Part shown: positions 1 through 8,561 of the stretch, one piece after another
How positions within the stretch are numbered: the first letter of the stretch is position 1
Layout: the number at the start of each line of letters is the position of its first letter
Source: CAVUCE01 sp963739985
GTDB lineage: Bacteria > Bacteroidota > Ignavibacteria > Ignavibacteriales > Ignavibacteriaceae
NCBI GenBank assembly: GCA_963739985.1
Contig: CAVUCE010000022.1
Coordinates: forward strand, 496,001 to 560,000
DNA: 64,000 nt
Direction of reading: 5' to 3'
Notes under the pieces: generated by a model
The model's database searches: none
The model's input: only the letters and a program-made list of their open reading frames with translations
Told to the model about the DNA's origin: nothing
Translations under genes and position numbers: made by a program

Positions 1-2
1 GC

Positions 3-455
3 GGATATGCAACTAGAACAAAATCTGATTATAGATTAAGAAACAATAACTCAGGAAGAGGTTATGGAGATAGAAGTGTAATATCAACAACATCTGGCTC
101 TTCAAACAGTAAATATACAAGATCTAGAAGTAGAAGTGTTTATTACAACTCAAAAGTTTCCACAAATCGATCAGAGAGAAGCCGCTCAACTGTTAGGAAC
201 GGAAACTCTAGAACAAGTGAGAGAAGTTATAACAACAGAAGTAACGGAAAAGAAAGAAGGTCTTATTCACCACCTAAAAGGAGTTACAATAATCCTCCAA
301 GTAGAAGTTATACTCCGCCTTCAAGATCTTCATCTTCACCACCGGCAAGATCGTATTCTCCGCCAAGTAGAAGTTCTAGTAGCCCTCCGGCTAGATCTAG
401 CAGCGGCAGCAGAGGAAGTAGCAACAACAGCAGCAGGTCTTCAGGAAGAAGGTAA
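3..455 (+). CDS. C-terminal part of an Arg/Ser/Pro-rich protein (5' truncated by window edge)
   Basis: The frame starting at base 3 is open from the window edge to a TAA at 453-455 and encodes about 150 residues dominated by Ser, Arg, Asn, Tyr and Pro. It includes repeated units such as RSYSPPSRSSSSPPARS. The true start lies upstream of the window. The stop falls five bases before the ATG of a lipoprotein gene, so the two are probably co-transcribed and perhaps functionally linked with the barrel protein that follows. A longer ATG-less-biased frame at 136-552 runs through the same DNA but crosses the start of the next gene and is a shadow. I recognise no family. The low-complexity basic tail suggests an unstructured, possibly surface or envelope-associated region. 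Function unknown. Confidence 0.6.
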   Translation, partial: GYATRTKSDYRLRNNNSGRGYGDRSVISTTSGSSNSKYTRSRSRSVYYNSKVSTNRSERSRSTVRNGNSRTSERSYNNRSNGKERRSYSPPKRSYNNPPSRSYTPPSRSSSSPPARSYSPPSRSSSSPPARSSSGSRGSSNNSSRSSGRR

Positions 456-460
456 AAGAA

Positions 461-943
461 ATGAAAACGCAATTAAAGATATCGTTTATAATATTAAGTC
501 TAATTTTTATACTTCCGGGATGTTACACAGTTATTTGGAATCCGCAAAATAGGTTGCCAGAACAGGGTGATAACCAAAGTACAACAACTTATTATCCACA
601 ACCTTATTATGGTCCTTATGCGCCTTATTACGATGTTCCATGGTGGTATTCAATTCCAACAACTGCCTATACACCGGTAGTTATTGAACGAGATAAAACT
701 CAAACAGATTTAAGAAATGGCGGAGAAGGAAGAAATCCACAGCCAAGAAATCCGTCCGTTCCAGCTCCAACAATTCCGACTCGTTCATCTGATAATACTT
801 CAACGACAAGTACAGGTTCAAAAGATAAAAATTCAACTCCGGCATCTAGTTCAAGTTCTGCTGACAGATCGTCGCAAAGTTCCGGTAATAATTCTACCAG
901 AAACAATAACGGAAGCCGAAATACCGACAGGAGTCATAGATGA
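461..943 (+). CDS. Predicted lipoprotein with Ser/Asn-rich tail
   Basis: A 160-residue protein. The first 21 residues form a lipoprotein signal peptide: basic start, hydrophobic stretch, then the lipobox LPGC, with Cys21 as the expected lipidated residue. Residues about 30-75 are rich in Tyr, Pro and Trp (YYPQPYYGPYAPYYDVPWWY). From about residue 80 the chain is low-complexity Ser/Thr/Asn/Arg, resembling the tail of the preceding gene. The stop overlaps the next start as ATGA, indicating translational coupling with the outer-membrane barrel gene. An outer-membrane-anchored accessory of that barrel is a reasonable inference from position only. No domain family was recognised. Confidence 0.75.
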   Translation: MKTQLKISFIILSLIFILPGCYTVIWNPQNRLPEQGDNQSTTTYYPQPYYGPYAPYYDVPWWYSIPTTAYTPVVIERDKTQTDLRNGGEGRNPQPRNPSVPAPTIPTRSSDNTSTTSTGSKDKNSTPASSSSSADRSSQSSGNNSTRNNNGSRNTDRSHR

Positions 944-2391
944 AAACTTCACACTCATATTATAGCCTTTTAAAGAATATTGTAATTGTAATAATCTTTT
1001 TTGCAGGATTAACAAAAGCACAGGATGCTTCGGATGCATTAAGATTAGGCGAGCCGGGTCTTGGCTCAAGCGCACGTGCTCTAGGAATGGGAAATGCTTA
1101 TATTGGTTTAAGCGATGACGGTTCAGCGTCATTTTTTAATCCGGCTGGATTTGGTTTGATTAAACGCTTAGAATTTTCCGGTTCACTGTCTTATAATAAC
1201 ATTAATAATAGTACAACATTTGAGAACAATATTTCCGATTACTCAAATAGTGCTACAAAGCTCAACAGATTAAGCTTTGTTTTTCCCTTTCCTACTGATC
1301 GAGGAAGCTTGGTATTTGGAATTTCATATCATACATCAAAAGACTTAACCGGCGCTATGAAATTTGATGGTTTTAATTCAGGTAACACTTCAATGATTCA
1401 AAATCTGAATGACAATCTTTCTAATATTCCTTACGATTTATATTTAACCGATACTGCTTACGCAACGCCAATTAATGGGAAACTCAATCAAAGCGGCAGC
1501 ATACTAAATTCCGGTTCAATCAATAATTGGACATTTTCCGGTGCAATTGAAGCATATAAAAATCTTTATATAGGAATGAACTTGAATTTAATCTCCGGCA
1601 CTTTTGAAAGTAACAATGATTATTATGAGGATGACACGCATAATAATTATTCAACTCTTTATACTTCACCGGATGATAATAGAACTCTTGGTTTTTCAAC
1701 TTTTCATCTGAATAAAATTCTTAATTGGGACCTTTCCGGTTGGGATGCAAAGTTTGGCTTGCTATACCAGTTTAATGATGCGGCAAGATTTGGAGTTACC
1801 GTTCAATTCCCAAAGACTTATACTGTTAAAGAAAAATTTACAGTTAATGGTGATGCATTATTTTCAACCGGATTTAATCCTTCACTAAATTCTGCTAATT
1901 ATAGCGATCAAGTTGAGTATGACATTGTAACGCCATACGAGCTTGCAGGCGGTTTTTCAGTTAATTTAAAAGGATTAATTTTAAGTGGTCAAGCAACCCT
2001 TATAGATTATTCACAACTTAAATTTGATAGCCCCGGAAATGGTTTATCAGCAGATTATATAGCAAAACAGAATAAAGATATAAAAGATTTACTTCGCTCA
2101 GTTGTAAATTATAATGTTGGTGCAGAATATACTTTTCCGCAATTGGGCTTAAGAGTTAGAGCCGGTTATTTCGTACAACCTTCTGCTTACCAGGGCGATG
2201 CTTCAAATTATGATAGAAAATATGTTACCGGCGGTATCGGATTTTTAGCCGGAGAATCTGTAAGCCTTGATCTTGCTTATGTTCATGGAATATGGAATAA
2301 CTATGGCGATAATTATGGTGTTAATGTTTCAAGAACATATCAGAATATTAAAAATGATCAAGCAATGTTAACAATGACTTATCGATTTTAA
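940..2391 (+). CDS. OMPP1/FadL/TodX-type outer-membrane beta-barrel protein (PorV-like)
   Basis: A 483-residue protein with a signal peptide (hydrophobic residues about 10-25, cleavage near TKAQDA). The N-terminal motif GSSARALGMGNAYIGLSDD, followed by FFNPAG, is the hallmark of the OMPP1/FadL superfamily, including the PorV/PorQ-like proteins of the FCB group. The rest shows alternating hydrophobic/aromatic strands and ends in an aromatic residue (MTYRF), as expected for a barrel. FadL relatives carry hydrophobic substrates across the outer membrane, while PorV-like members shuttle type IX cargo, and sequence alone does not separate these here. PorV is usually under 400 residues, so this longer protein is more likely a general FadL-like transporter. 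It is coupled by ATGA to the lipoprotein upstream and followed by a terminator. Confidence 0.8.
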   Translation: MKTSHSYYSLLKNIVIVIIFFAGLTKAQDASDALRLGEPGLGSSARALGMGNAYIGLSDDGSASFFNPAGFGLIKRLEFSGSLSYNNINNSTTFENNISDYSNSATKLNRLSFVFPFPTDRGSLVFGISYHTSKDLTGAMKFDGFNSGNTSMIQNLNDNLSNIPYDLYLTDTAYATPINGKLNQSGSILNSGSINNWTFSGAIEAYKNLYIGMNLNLISGTFESNNDYYEDDTHNNYSTLYTSPDDNRTLGFSTFHLNKILNWDLSGWDAKFGLLYQFNDAARFGVTVQFPKTYTVKEKFTVNGDALFSTGFNPSLNSANYSDQVEYDIVTPYELAGGFSVNLKGLILSGQATLIDYSQLKFDSPGNGLSADYIAKQNKDIKDLLRSVVNYNVGAEYTFPQLGLRVRAGYFVQPSAYQGDASNYDRKYVTGGIGFLAGESVSLDLAYVHGIWNNYGDNYGVNVSRTYQNIKNDQAMLTMTYRF

Positions 2392-2418
2392 TGTGTATTA
2401 TTAATAATTATTTTTCTC

Positions 2419-2446
2419 AGCCCGCCTTGTTGCGGGCTTTTTTGTT
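2419..2446 (+). terminator. Intrinsic terminator after the outer-membrane barrel gene
   Basis: A seven-base-pair GC-rich stem, AGCCCGC (2419-2425) with GCGGGCT (2432-2438), has a six-base loop and is followed by a T-rich tract. It ends the transcript of the three envelope genes before rsgA. Confidence 0.88.
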
Positions 2447-2535
2447 TTCATAAAATTCTAACCAAATCTAAAGATTGATTCAAAACAGATTGAAGCGTAT
2501 TTTTAAGTAATAATTAAAATAATTAAGGTGATATC

Positions 2536-3492
2536 ATAAAAGGAACAATCTGCAAAATTGAAAGCAAGGATTATTACTTATTTGATGAGAAGAATGAAGA
2601 AATAGTCAGGTGTTATTTACGCGGTAAATTCAAAAATGATTTCAAACTAAAAAAAGAAAAGCTGTATAAAACTGATATTGTTACCGTCGGTGATTCTGTA
2701 GAATATGATTTGAATGCTGACGGCACCGGAATTATTCATACAATTAAACCTCGATACAATTATCTTTCTAGAAAAGCTCCTAAAATTAAAGGCGCAAGTT
2801 ACCGCGGTGAAAGATTGGAACAGGTTATCGCCGCAAATATCGATAATTTTTTTATTATCAGCAGCGTAACCAGACCTGAATTTAACAATAAAGTAATCGA
2901 TAGATTTCTTGTTATCGGTGAGAGCTCAAATCTGAAATTAAACATAGTTATAAATAAAATTGATCTTGATGAAGACAACTATATTCAAAACTGGGCTGAG
3001 TTGTATAAAGATATTGGTTATAATGTAGTTCTAACTAGCGTAAAAAACGATATCGGAATTAATGAATTAAAACAATTGAGCAAAAATAAAAAAAATGTAT
3101 TTTGGGGCCATTCCGGTGTGGGAAAATCTTCTCTTCTAAATAAAATGTATCCTAACTTACAACTTCAAACAGGAGTTATAAGTAATTATACTAATAAAGG
3201 AACCCATACTACCGTTACCAGTGTTATGCTCAAAATTGATGAACATACTTTTCTAATTGATACGCCAGGAATTAGAGAAATTGAACCGTTTGGGATTAAA
3301 AATGAAGATTTGGGTCATTACTTTAAGGAATTTGCAAATTTCATAAATGATTGTAAATTTAACACTTGTACTCATAATCACGAACCGGGTTGCGCAATAA
3401 TTAAAGCTGTTGAGAACGAAAAAATTTCTATTGAGCGTTACGAAAGTTATCTTAAATTACTAGAAACGATTGAAGAAGATATTTTATTTTAA
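2536..3492 (+). CDS. rsgA: RsgA, ribosome small-subunit-dependent GTPase; non-canonical start codon
   Basis: RsgA is a circularly permuted GTPase that helps mature the 30S subunit. The frame shows the OB-fold strands (KGTICKIESKDYYLF ... CYLRGK), then the permuted G motifs: NKID (G4), GHSGVGKSS (G1), a Thr-rich G2 (GTHTTVTS) and DTPGIRE (G3). A zinc knuckle, CKFNTC followed by H.H and GC, lies near the C-terminus. The frame opens after a TAA at 2524, but no ATG, GTG or TTG precedes the OB fold. The first such codon is a TTG at 2710, which would delete the whole OB fold. A Shine-Dalgarno-like AAGGTGAT at 2525-2532 points to ATA at 2536 (or ATC at 2533) as the initiator. Either translation starts at a rare AUA/AUC codon or the base is a mutation or sequencing error. 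From 2536 the protein is 318 residues, the usual length. Confidence 0.85.
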   Translation: MKGTICKIESKDYYLFDEKNEEIVRCYLRGKFKNDFKLKKEKLYKTDIVTVGDSVEYDLNADGTGIIHTIKPRYNYLSRKAPKIKGASYRGERLEQVIAANIDNFFIISSVTRPEFNNKVIDRFLVIGESSNLKLNIVINKIDLDEDNYIQNWAELYKDIGYNVVLTSVKNDIGINELKQLSKNKKNVFWGHSGVGKSSLLNKMYPNLQLQTGVISNYTNKGTHTTVTSVMLKIDEHTFLIDTPGIREIEPFGIKNEDLGHYFKEFANFINDCKFNTCTHNHEPGCAIIKAVENEKISIERYESYLKLLETIEEDILF

Positions 3493-3606
3493 CCGAATTA
3501 TTAAATTTTTAAAGAATTTTTAGCTTTCTGCTCAATTTTAGTTGTTGCTATCACTTAATTTAAGTGTAATAATTTCTATGCCATTTGTAATTGTATATTT
3601 AAGCGA

Positions 3607-3637
3607 TTTGAAACTATTTTTGTAAACTTTATATTTA
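3607..3637 (+). promoter_or_regulatory. FCB-type promoter candidate for the men operon
   Basis: TTTG at 3607-3610 is followed after 19 nt by TATATTTA at 3630-3637, one base short of the Bacteroidetes-type TAnnTTTG box. It would place the transcript start about 20 nt before menF. Confidence 0.4.
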
Positions 3638-3662
3638 CGATCTAATAATTCGAAAAAGTATA

Positions 3663-5087
3663 ATGGAAGAGTTTATTTTAAATAAAGCGGATTTACTTTC
3701 TGAATTCTTAAGCAAGAATATTAATAATTCAAAAAAATCCGACTCAAATATATTGTTTAGCTTTGCGTTTAAGCAAGATCATTTTTCTATTGGTGATAAT
3801 GTAGAATATTTTTTCAAGTATTTTGAAAAATCCTTCTACTTTAAAAAACCAGCTGAAAATTCTGAAATCTTAGGTTTAGAATCTGCTTTAACTTTAAGTG
3901 AAAATAGCGATAGCAGATTTGTTACAACTGAAAAAAAAGTTAAGGAATGGAAAAGTAGATTTGTTAATAATTGGGACGAATTCGATTCTGTAATCTTCCC
4001 TCTTTTTGTTGGCGGAATGAAATTCACGAACGAAAGAAAAGAAGGTGATTGGCAGGATTTTGATGATTCTGATTGGTTTGTACCGGAATTTATTTTTTAC
4101 AAGAATGAAGATAAATCTTTTCTTATATATAATTTTGTTTACTCCGGAAATATTTCATCTGAAATTTTAGTTGAGAAGTTTAAAAATAAGCTAAATAAAA
4201 TTTTAAGCTTTACCGAAAATAAAAATAAGACAGAAGTAAAAATAACTAATATTATCGGCGCTTCTCCAAAAGAAAAGAAAAAATGGAAGAACCTGGTTTC
4301 GGAATGCTTAGACAATATTCAGGATGAAAAAATTGACAAGATTGTGTTATCAAGAAAGGTTGAGATTACTCTTTCTTCTGATCCAAGCTTTAGAGATATT
4401 TTACAAAATTTAAGTAACAGATATCCCCTTTGTTATATTTTTGTATTCCATCATGGGAAATCTACATTTTTTGGGGCTACTCCCGAAAAGTTGGCAAAGT
4501 TTAATAATGGTAAATTAGAGATTGACGCTTTAGCAGGTTCAGCTCGGCGTGGTAAAGATCCGGAAGAAGATTTGGAAATTGAAACTGATTTATTGAAGGA
4601 TAAGAAAAACCTAAATGAGCATAATTTTGTTATAGATTATATTAAACAAGCCATTGCCGGTCTAACTGTTGATGCTAAATTTGAAGAGAAATGTAAGATT
4701 AGAAAGTTAGAAAACATTCAACATTTATGGACTCCTATTACAGCTGAGCTCAAAAGTGAAAATTCAATGCTGAATATTCTAAAAGAACTTTACCCTACTC
4801 CGGCAATTTGTGGAATGCCTAAAGATAGTGCTCTAAGTCTTATAAAAAGAATTGAAGGTTATAAACGCGGATTGTATTCGGGTGTAATCGGCTGGTTTAA
4901 TTTTGATGATGCGGGAGAATTCGTTGTCGCCATTCGTTCTGCATTAACAATTGGGAATAAAGTTTTTGCTTTTGCTGGTGGCGGTATTGTGGAAAATTCT
5001 GATCCGGATAGCGAATACCGGGAAACAGAGTTGAAGTTAAAAACTATAATGGCTTTATTTGAGAATGAAAATAAAAATAAATCGTAA
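3663..5087 (+). CDS. menF: Isochorismate synthase, menaquinone pathway
   Basis: MenF converts chorismate to isochorismate, the first committed step of menaquinone synthesis. The 474-residue protein has the chorismate-binding fold in its C-terminal half: IVLSRKVEI, FFGATPEKL, the IDALAGSARRG segment, the LWTPI/YPTPAICGMP region and the closing AGGGIVENSDPDSEYRETE, which carries the Mg-binding glutamates. The N-terminal ~200 residues are variable, as in MenF/EntC. Chorismate-binding relatives also include TrpE and PabB. Direct overlap with menD fixes this one as MenF. The start at 3663 has only a weak ribosome-binding site but lies just downstream of the FCB-type promoter. Confidence 0.93.
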   Translation: MEEFILNKADLLSEFLSKNINNSKKSDSNILFSFAFKQDHFSIGDNVEYFFKYFEKSFYFKKPAENSEILGLESALTLSENSDSRFVTTEKKVKEWKSRFVNNWDEFDSVIFPLFVGGMKFTNERKEGDWQDFDDSDWFVPEFIFYKNEDKSFLIYNFVYSGNISSEILVEKFKNKLNKILSFTENKNKTEVKITNIIGASPKEKKKWKNLVSECLDNIQDEKIDKIVLSRKVEITLSSDPSFRDILQNLSNRYPLCYIFVFHHGKSTFFGATPEKLAKFNNGKLEIDALAGSARRGKDPEEDLEIETDLLKDKKNLNEHNFVIDYIKQAIAGLTVDAKFEEKCKIRKLENIQHLWTPITAELKSENSMLNILKELYPTPAICGMPKDSALSLIKRIEGYKRGLYSGVIGWFNFDDAGEFVVAIRSALTIGNKVFAFAGGGIVENSDPDSEYRETELKLKTIMALFENENKNKS

Positions 5088-6837
5088 TATTCTTTGGTCT
5101 GAAACGTTTGTTAAGGAATTAGAAATTGTTGGCGTTAAAAATGTTTGCATTTCACCCGGTTCCAGGAATACACCATTAACTCTTGCCTTTGCTAAAAGTA
5201 AAAAGATAAAAACGTATTTACACATCGATGAAAGAAGCAGCGCTTTTTTTGCCCTGGGACTTGCTAAAGCCACTAATAATCCTGTTGCTTTAGTTTGCAC
5301 AAGCGGAACAGCAACAGCTGAATTTTATCCTGCAATTGTGGAGGCATATCAACAACGAGTTCCACTCATAGTTTGTACTGCTGACCGTCCTCCTGAGCTT
5401 AGAGAACTCGGAGCAAATCAAACCATCAACCAAAACGATCTTTACCATAATCATATAAGATTTTTTATTGATATGGGACTTCCAAGTCCTACAAAAAAAA
5501 GGATTACAAAATTAAAAGAACAAACTCATAAAGCTTTTAATATTTGTTCCTCAGAATCCAGAGGACCTGTACATCTTAATTTCCCTTTCAAAAAACCTTT
5601 TGAACCAGACCAATATACTGATGAGGTAAACCGAGAATTATTAATTTTCTGTAAACAGAAATTAACGGATAAAAAGAAATCTATAGTAAAAAATAAAAAC
5701 CGGAATTCAGAAAAGCTGATCAACAAAATTTTTTCAAAGTTAAAGACTTCGGAAAAAGGAATTATTATTGTTGGTCCGGGAAATTATGATAAGATATTTT
5801 TAGATCGATGCGTAAAACTTTCAAAATATTTAGGTTATCCAATTCTAGCTGACGGAGCTTCGCAAATCAGATTTGGGAATAAACACAACGGTAATCTTAT
5901 TGCAAATTTCGACGGAGTATTAAGATCATCACATTTTTCTAATTCTCATCAACCCGATATTATATTACAATTTGGCAGAACTATAACATCTAAAGCGCTT
6001 GAAATCTATTTAGGTCATTGCAAAGCACTAAGATATATGATAAATGAGTTTGGCGATTGGTTTGATCCTTCTAATAAAGCTGAAGCAGCTATTGCCTACA
6101 AGCCTTATCAATTTTGCGAATTGATATTGAAAAAGTTATCTGATGAAAATATTTATAGAAAATCAAACGGTTGGTTAAATTCATTTTTAGAAGCGGATAA
6201 GATTTCATCTTTGGTAAAAAAAGAAGTTGTTGAGATAGCTAAATTTCCTAACGAAACACGAGTAATTAACGAACTTTTAGAGATTATTCCGGATGGTTCG
6301 CAAATAATGCTTTCCAACAGTATGCCGATACGCGACTTTGATTATTTTGCATCAAAAACTCATAAAAAAATTATTGTGTACAATAATCGAGGTGCAAGCG
6401 GAATTGATGGAATTACTTCCACAGCTTTAGGTGCTCTTGCCGCAAACAATAAACCAACTATTTTACTTACCGGCGATCTGGCTTTTTACTATGATATGAA
6501 TGGGTTATTAGCAGCAAAAAAATATTCTCTTCCCCTAATTATTGTATTAATTAATAATAACGGCGGCGGCATTTTTGAAGTTTTGCCTATATCAAATTAT
6601 GGTAAAGTATTTAATGATTTTTTTATTGCTTCACACAATTTAAATTTTGCTAATTTTGTTAAAGGTTACGAAGGTAATTATAAACAAATTAAAAGTTGGC
6701 AAGCATTTCGTTCGGCTTTTTCTGATGCTTTAAAGTCAAATAATTTTTCGGTACTGGAAATAAAAACCAACGCTGCCGAGTCTTTAAAGACAAGAAAAGA
6801 ATTTTGGGCTAAGGTTTCCAAAAAATTAAATAAATAA
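5065..6837 (+). CDS. menD: SEPHCHC synthase, menaquinone pathway
   Basis: MenD is a thiamine-diphosphate enzyme that condenses 2-oxoglutarate with isochorismate. Visible features are the ISPGSRNTPL motif near residue 30, HIDERSSAFFALGLAKA, CTSGTATAEFYPA, CTADRPPELRELGANQTI, and the ThDP-binding GDLAFYYDMNGLLAAKKY segment followed by INNNGGGIF near the C-terminus. I chose the ATG at 5065 over a TTG two codons upstream. The gene overlaps the end of menF by 23 nt, which suggests coupled translation. At 590 residues it is of normal length. Confidence 0.95.
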   Translation: MKIKINRNILWSETFVKELEIVGVKNVCISPGSRNTPLTLAFAKSKKIKTYLHIDERSSAFFALGLAKATNNPVALVCTSGTATAEFYPAIVEAYQQRVPLIVCTADRPPELRELGANQTINQNDLYHNHIRFFIDMGLPSPTKKRITKLKEQTHKAFNICSSESRGPVHLNFPFKKPFEPDQYTDEVNRELLIFCKQKLTDKKKSIVKNKNRNSEKLINKIFSKLKTSEKGIIIVGPGNYDKIFLDRCVKLSKYLGYPILADGASQIRFGNKHNGNLIANFDGVLRSSHFSNSHQPDIILQFGRTITSKALEIYLGHCKALRYMINEFGDWFDPSNKAEAAIAYKPYQFCELILKKLSDENIYRKSNGWLNSFLEADKISSLVKKEVVEIAKFPNETRVINELLEIIPDGSQIMLSNSMPIRDFDYFASKTHKKIIVYNNRGASGIDGITSTALGALAANNKPTILLTGDLAFYYDMNGLLAAKKYSLPLIIVLINNNGGGIFEVLPISNYGKVFNDFFIASHNLNFANFVKGYEGNYKQIKSWQAFRSAFSDALKSNNFSVLEIKTNAAESLKTRKEFWAKVSKKLNK

Positions 6838-6848
6838 ACTTGGCTTAA

Positions 6849-7667
6849 ATGATTATAAATCTGAGCGGAATAAATTTATACCTAGAAGAATACAGAAAAA
6901 ACGATAATTCTCCCGCTATCCTTCTACTTCATGGTTTTACCGGTTCATCGCAGGATTGGAAATCTGTAGTAGATTTAATTGATCCAAGTTATCAAATCTT
7001 TGCATTAGATTTTGTAGGACACGGAAAATCCGATTCCCCATTTGAGGTTTTTTATTACGAAACCGATTTTATTATCAGTTCAATTAAAGCAGCTTTAGCT
7101 GTGATTAAATCTAATAAAAAAATTATTCTTGGCTATTCGATGGGTGGAAGAGCTGCTCTTTCATTTACTGCAAATAATACAAATTTTATTGATGGCTTAA
7201 TTCTAGAAAGTTCCACAGCTGGCATTTCAAATGAGCTTGAGAGAAAAAATCGTTACGAAAATGATTTAAATCTTGCAGAATTTATAACTCAAAAAACGAT
7301 CGATAATTTTGTAGATTATTGGATGAACATAGATTTATTTCGAACTCAAAAGAAATTAAATAATGATCTAATCAATTCTGTCAGAAATTCTAAATTGAAA
7401 AATAACATAACAGGGCTAGCTAATTCGCTAAGAGGATTTAGCACTGGTAAAATGCCTAATCTAACAAATAAAATTTCCAGCATAAGTTGTAAATCTTTAT
7501 TAGTTACGGGCGAGCTTGACGAAAAATTTACCAACCTAAATATAATATTAAACAGTAGCTTAACTAATTCAGAACATCATATTATCAAAAACGCGGGTCA
7601 TAATACTCACCTTGAAAATTCCATTGAATTTTCGGTTGTGATTAATAACTTCCTAAAAAAATTCTAA
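6849..7667 (+). CDS. menH: SHCHC synthase (alpha/beta hydrolase), menaquinone pathway
   Basis: A 272-residue alpha/beta hydrolase in the menH position, 11 nt after menD. It has the oxyanion motif LLLHGFTGSSQDW, the nucleophile elbow GYSMGG (Ser), an acidic residue in TGELDEKF and the catalytic His in GHNTHLEN. MenH eliminates pyruvate from the MenD product. The TGSSQDW stretch after HG is typical of MenH. Other alpha/beta hydrolases share these motifs, so context carries much of the call. Confidence 0.88.
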   Translation: MIINLSGINLYLEEYRKNDNSPAILLLHGFTGSSQDWKSVVDLIDPSYQIFALDFVGHGKSDSPFEVFYYETDFIISSIKAALAVIKSNKKIILGYSMGGRAALSFTANNTNFIDGLILESSTAGISNELERKNRYENDLNLAEFITQKTIDNFVDYWMNIDLFRTQKKLNNDLINSVRNSKLKNNITGLANSLRGFSTGKMPNLTNKISSISCKSLLVTGELDEKFTNLNIILNSSLTNSEHHIIKNAGHNTHLENSIEFSVVINNFLKKF

Positions 7668-7724
7668 TTTTGCTAACTTTTCAATATTTTTGAAAGCTTC
7701 CTTTTATTAAAACTAGGAGAACTT

Positions 7725-8558
7725 ATGAGTTACAATTGGGTAAAGGTAAAAAATTATCAAGATATCATATATGAAAAAATGGATGGAATTGCTAAAATTA
7801 CAATAAATCGTCCTGAAGTTCGAAATGCATTTCGACCGGAAACAGTAAATGAAATGTTTGACGCGTTTTCTGATGCAAGGGAAGACCAAGAGATTGGTGT
7901 AGTTTTAATTACCGGTGCGGGACCTGCAAAAGATGGGAAATATGCATTTTGTTCTGGCGGTGATCAGAGAATTAGAGGCGATAAAGGCTACGTTGGAAAT
8001 GACGGGGTTCCTAGATTAAATGTTTTGGATCTTCAAAAATTAATTAGAAGTATTCCCAAACCCGTTATAGCTCTCGTTGCCGGTTATGCGATCGGCGGCG
8101 GGCATGTTCTGCATGTTGTATGCGATTTAACAATCGCAGCTGATAATGCTATATTTGGACAAACCGGACCAAAAGTAGGCAGTTTTGACGGCGGATTTGG
8201 ATCAAGTTATTTGGCGAGAATGGTCGGACAAAAGCGTGCTAGAGAAATTTGGTATCTATGCTTACAATATAACGCCGAAGAAGCATTTCAAATGGGACTT
8301 GTAAATAAGGTTGTTCCTTTAGCAGATCTGGAAGATGAAGGAGTTGCTTGGGCAAGAAGAATCTTGCAACATAGCCCATTAGCTTTACGATTATTAAAAT
8401 CTGCTTTCAACGCAGAACTGGACGGACAAGCAGGGATACAAGAGTTAGCAGGTAACGCAACTTTACTTTACTATATGAGTGAAGAAGCACAAGAAGGCAA
8501 AAAAGCGTATCTGGAAAAAAGAAAACCTGAATTCAATAAATTTCCCAAACTGCCATAA
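7725..8558 (+). CDS. menB: 1,4-dihydroxy-2-naphthoyl-CoA synthase
   Basis: MenB is a crotonase-fold enzyme that cyclises o-succinylbenzoyl-CoA to DHNA-CoA. The 277-residue protein is highly typical: ITINRPEVRNAFRPETV, FCSGGDQRIRG (oxyanion loop), VAGYAIGGGHVLH, QTGPKVGSFDGG and YLEKRKPEF near the C-terminus. A good ribosome-binding site, TAGGAGA (7714-7720), precedes the ATG. A 57-nt gap separates it from menH, the largest gap in the cluster. Confidence 0.97.
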   Translation: MSYNWVKVKNYQDIIYEKMDGIAKITINRPEVRNAFRPETVNEMFDAFSDAREDQEIGVVLITGAGPAKDGKYAFCSGGDQRIRGDKGYVGNDGVPRLNVLDLQKLIRSIPKPVIALVAGYAIGGGHVLHVVCDLTIAADNAIFGQTGPKVGSFDGGFGSSYLARMVGQKRAREIWYLCLQYNAEEAFQMGLVNKVVPLADLEDEGVAWARRILQHSPLALRLLKSAFNAELDGQAGIQELAGNATLLYYMSEEAQEGKKAYLEKRKPEFNKFPKLP

Positions 8559-8561
8559 AGT

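Noticed and set aside
136..552. A 138-codon plus-strand frame across the first two genes
   Set aside because: It is out of frame with both the Ser/Arg-rich upstream frame and the lipoprotein gene, overlaps the lipoprotein signal peptide and has no family features. It is a by-product of repetitive codons.
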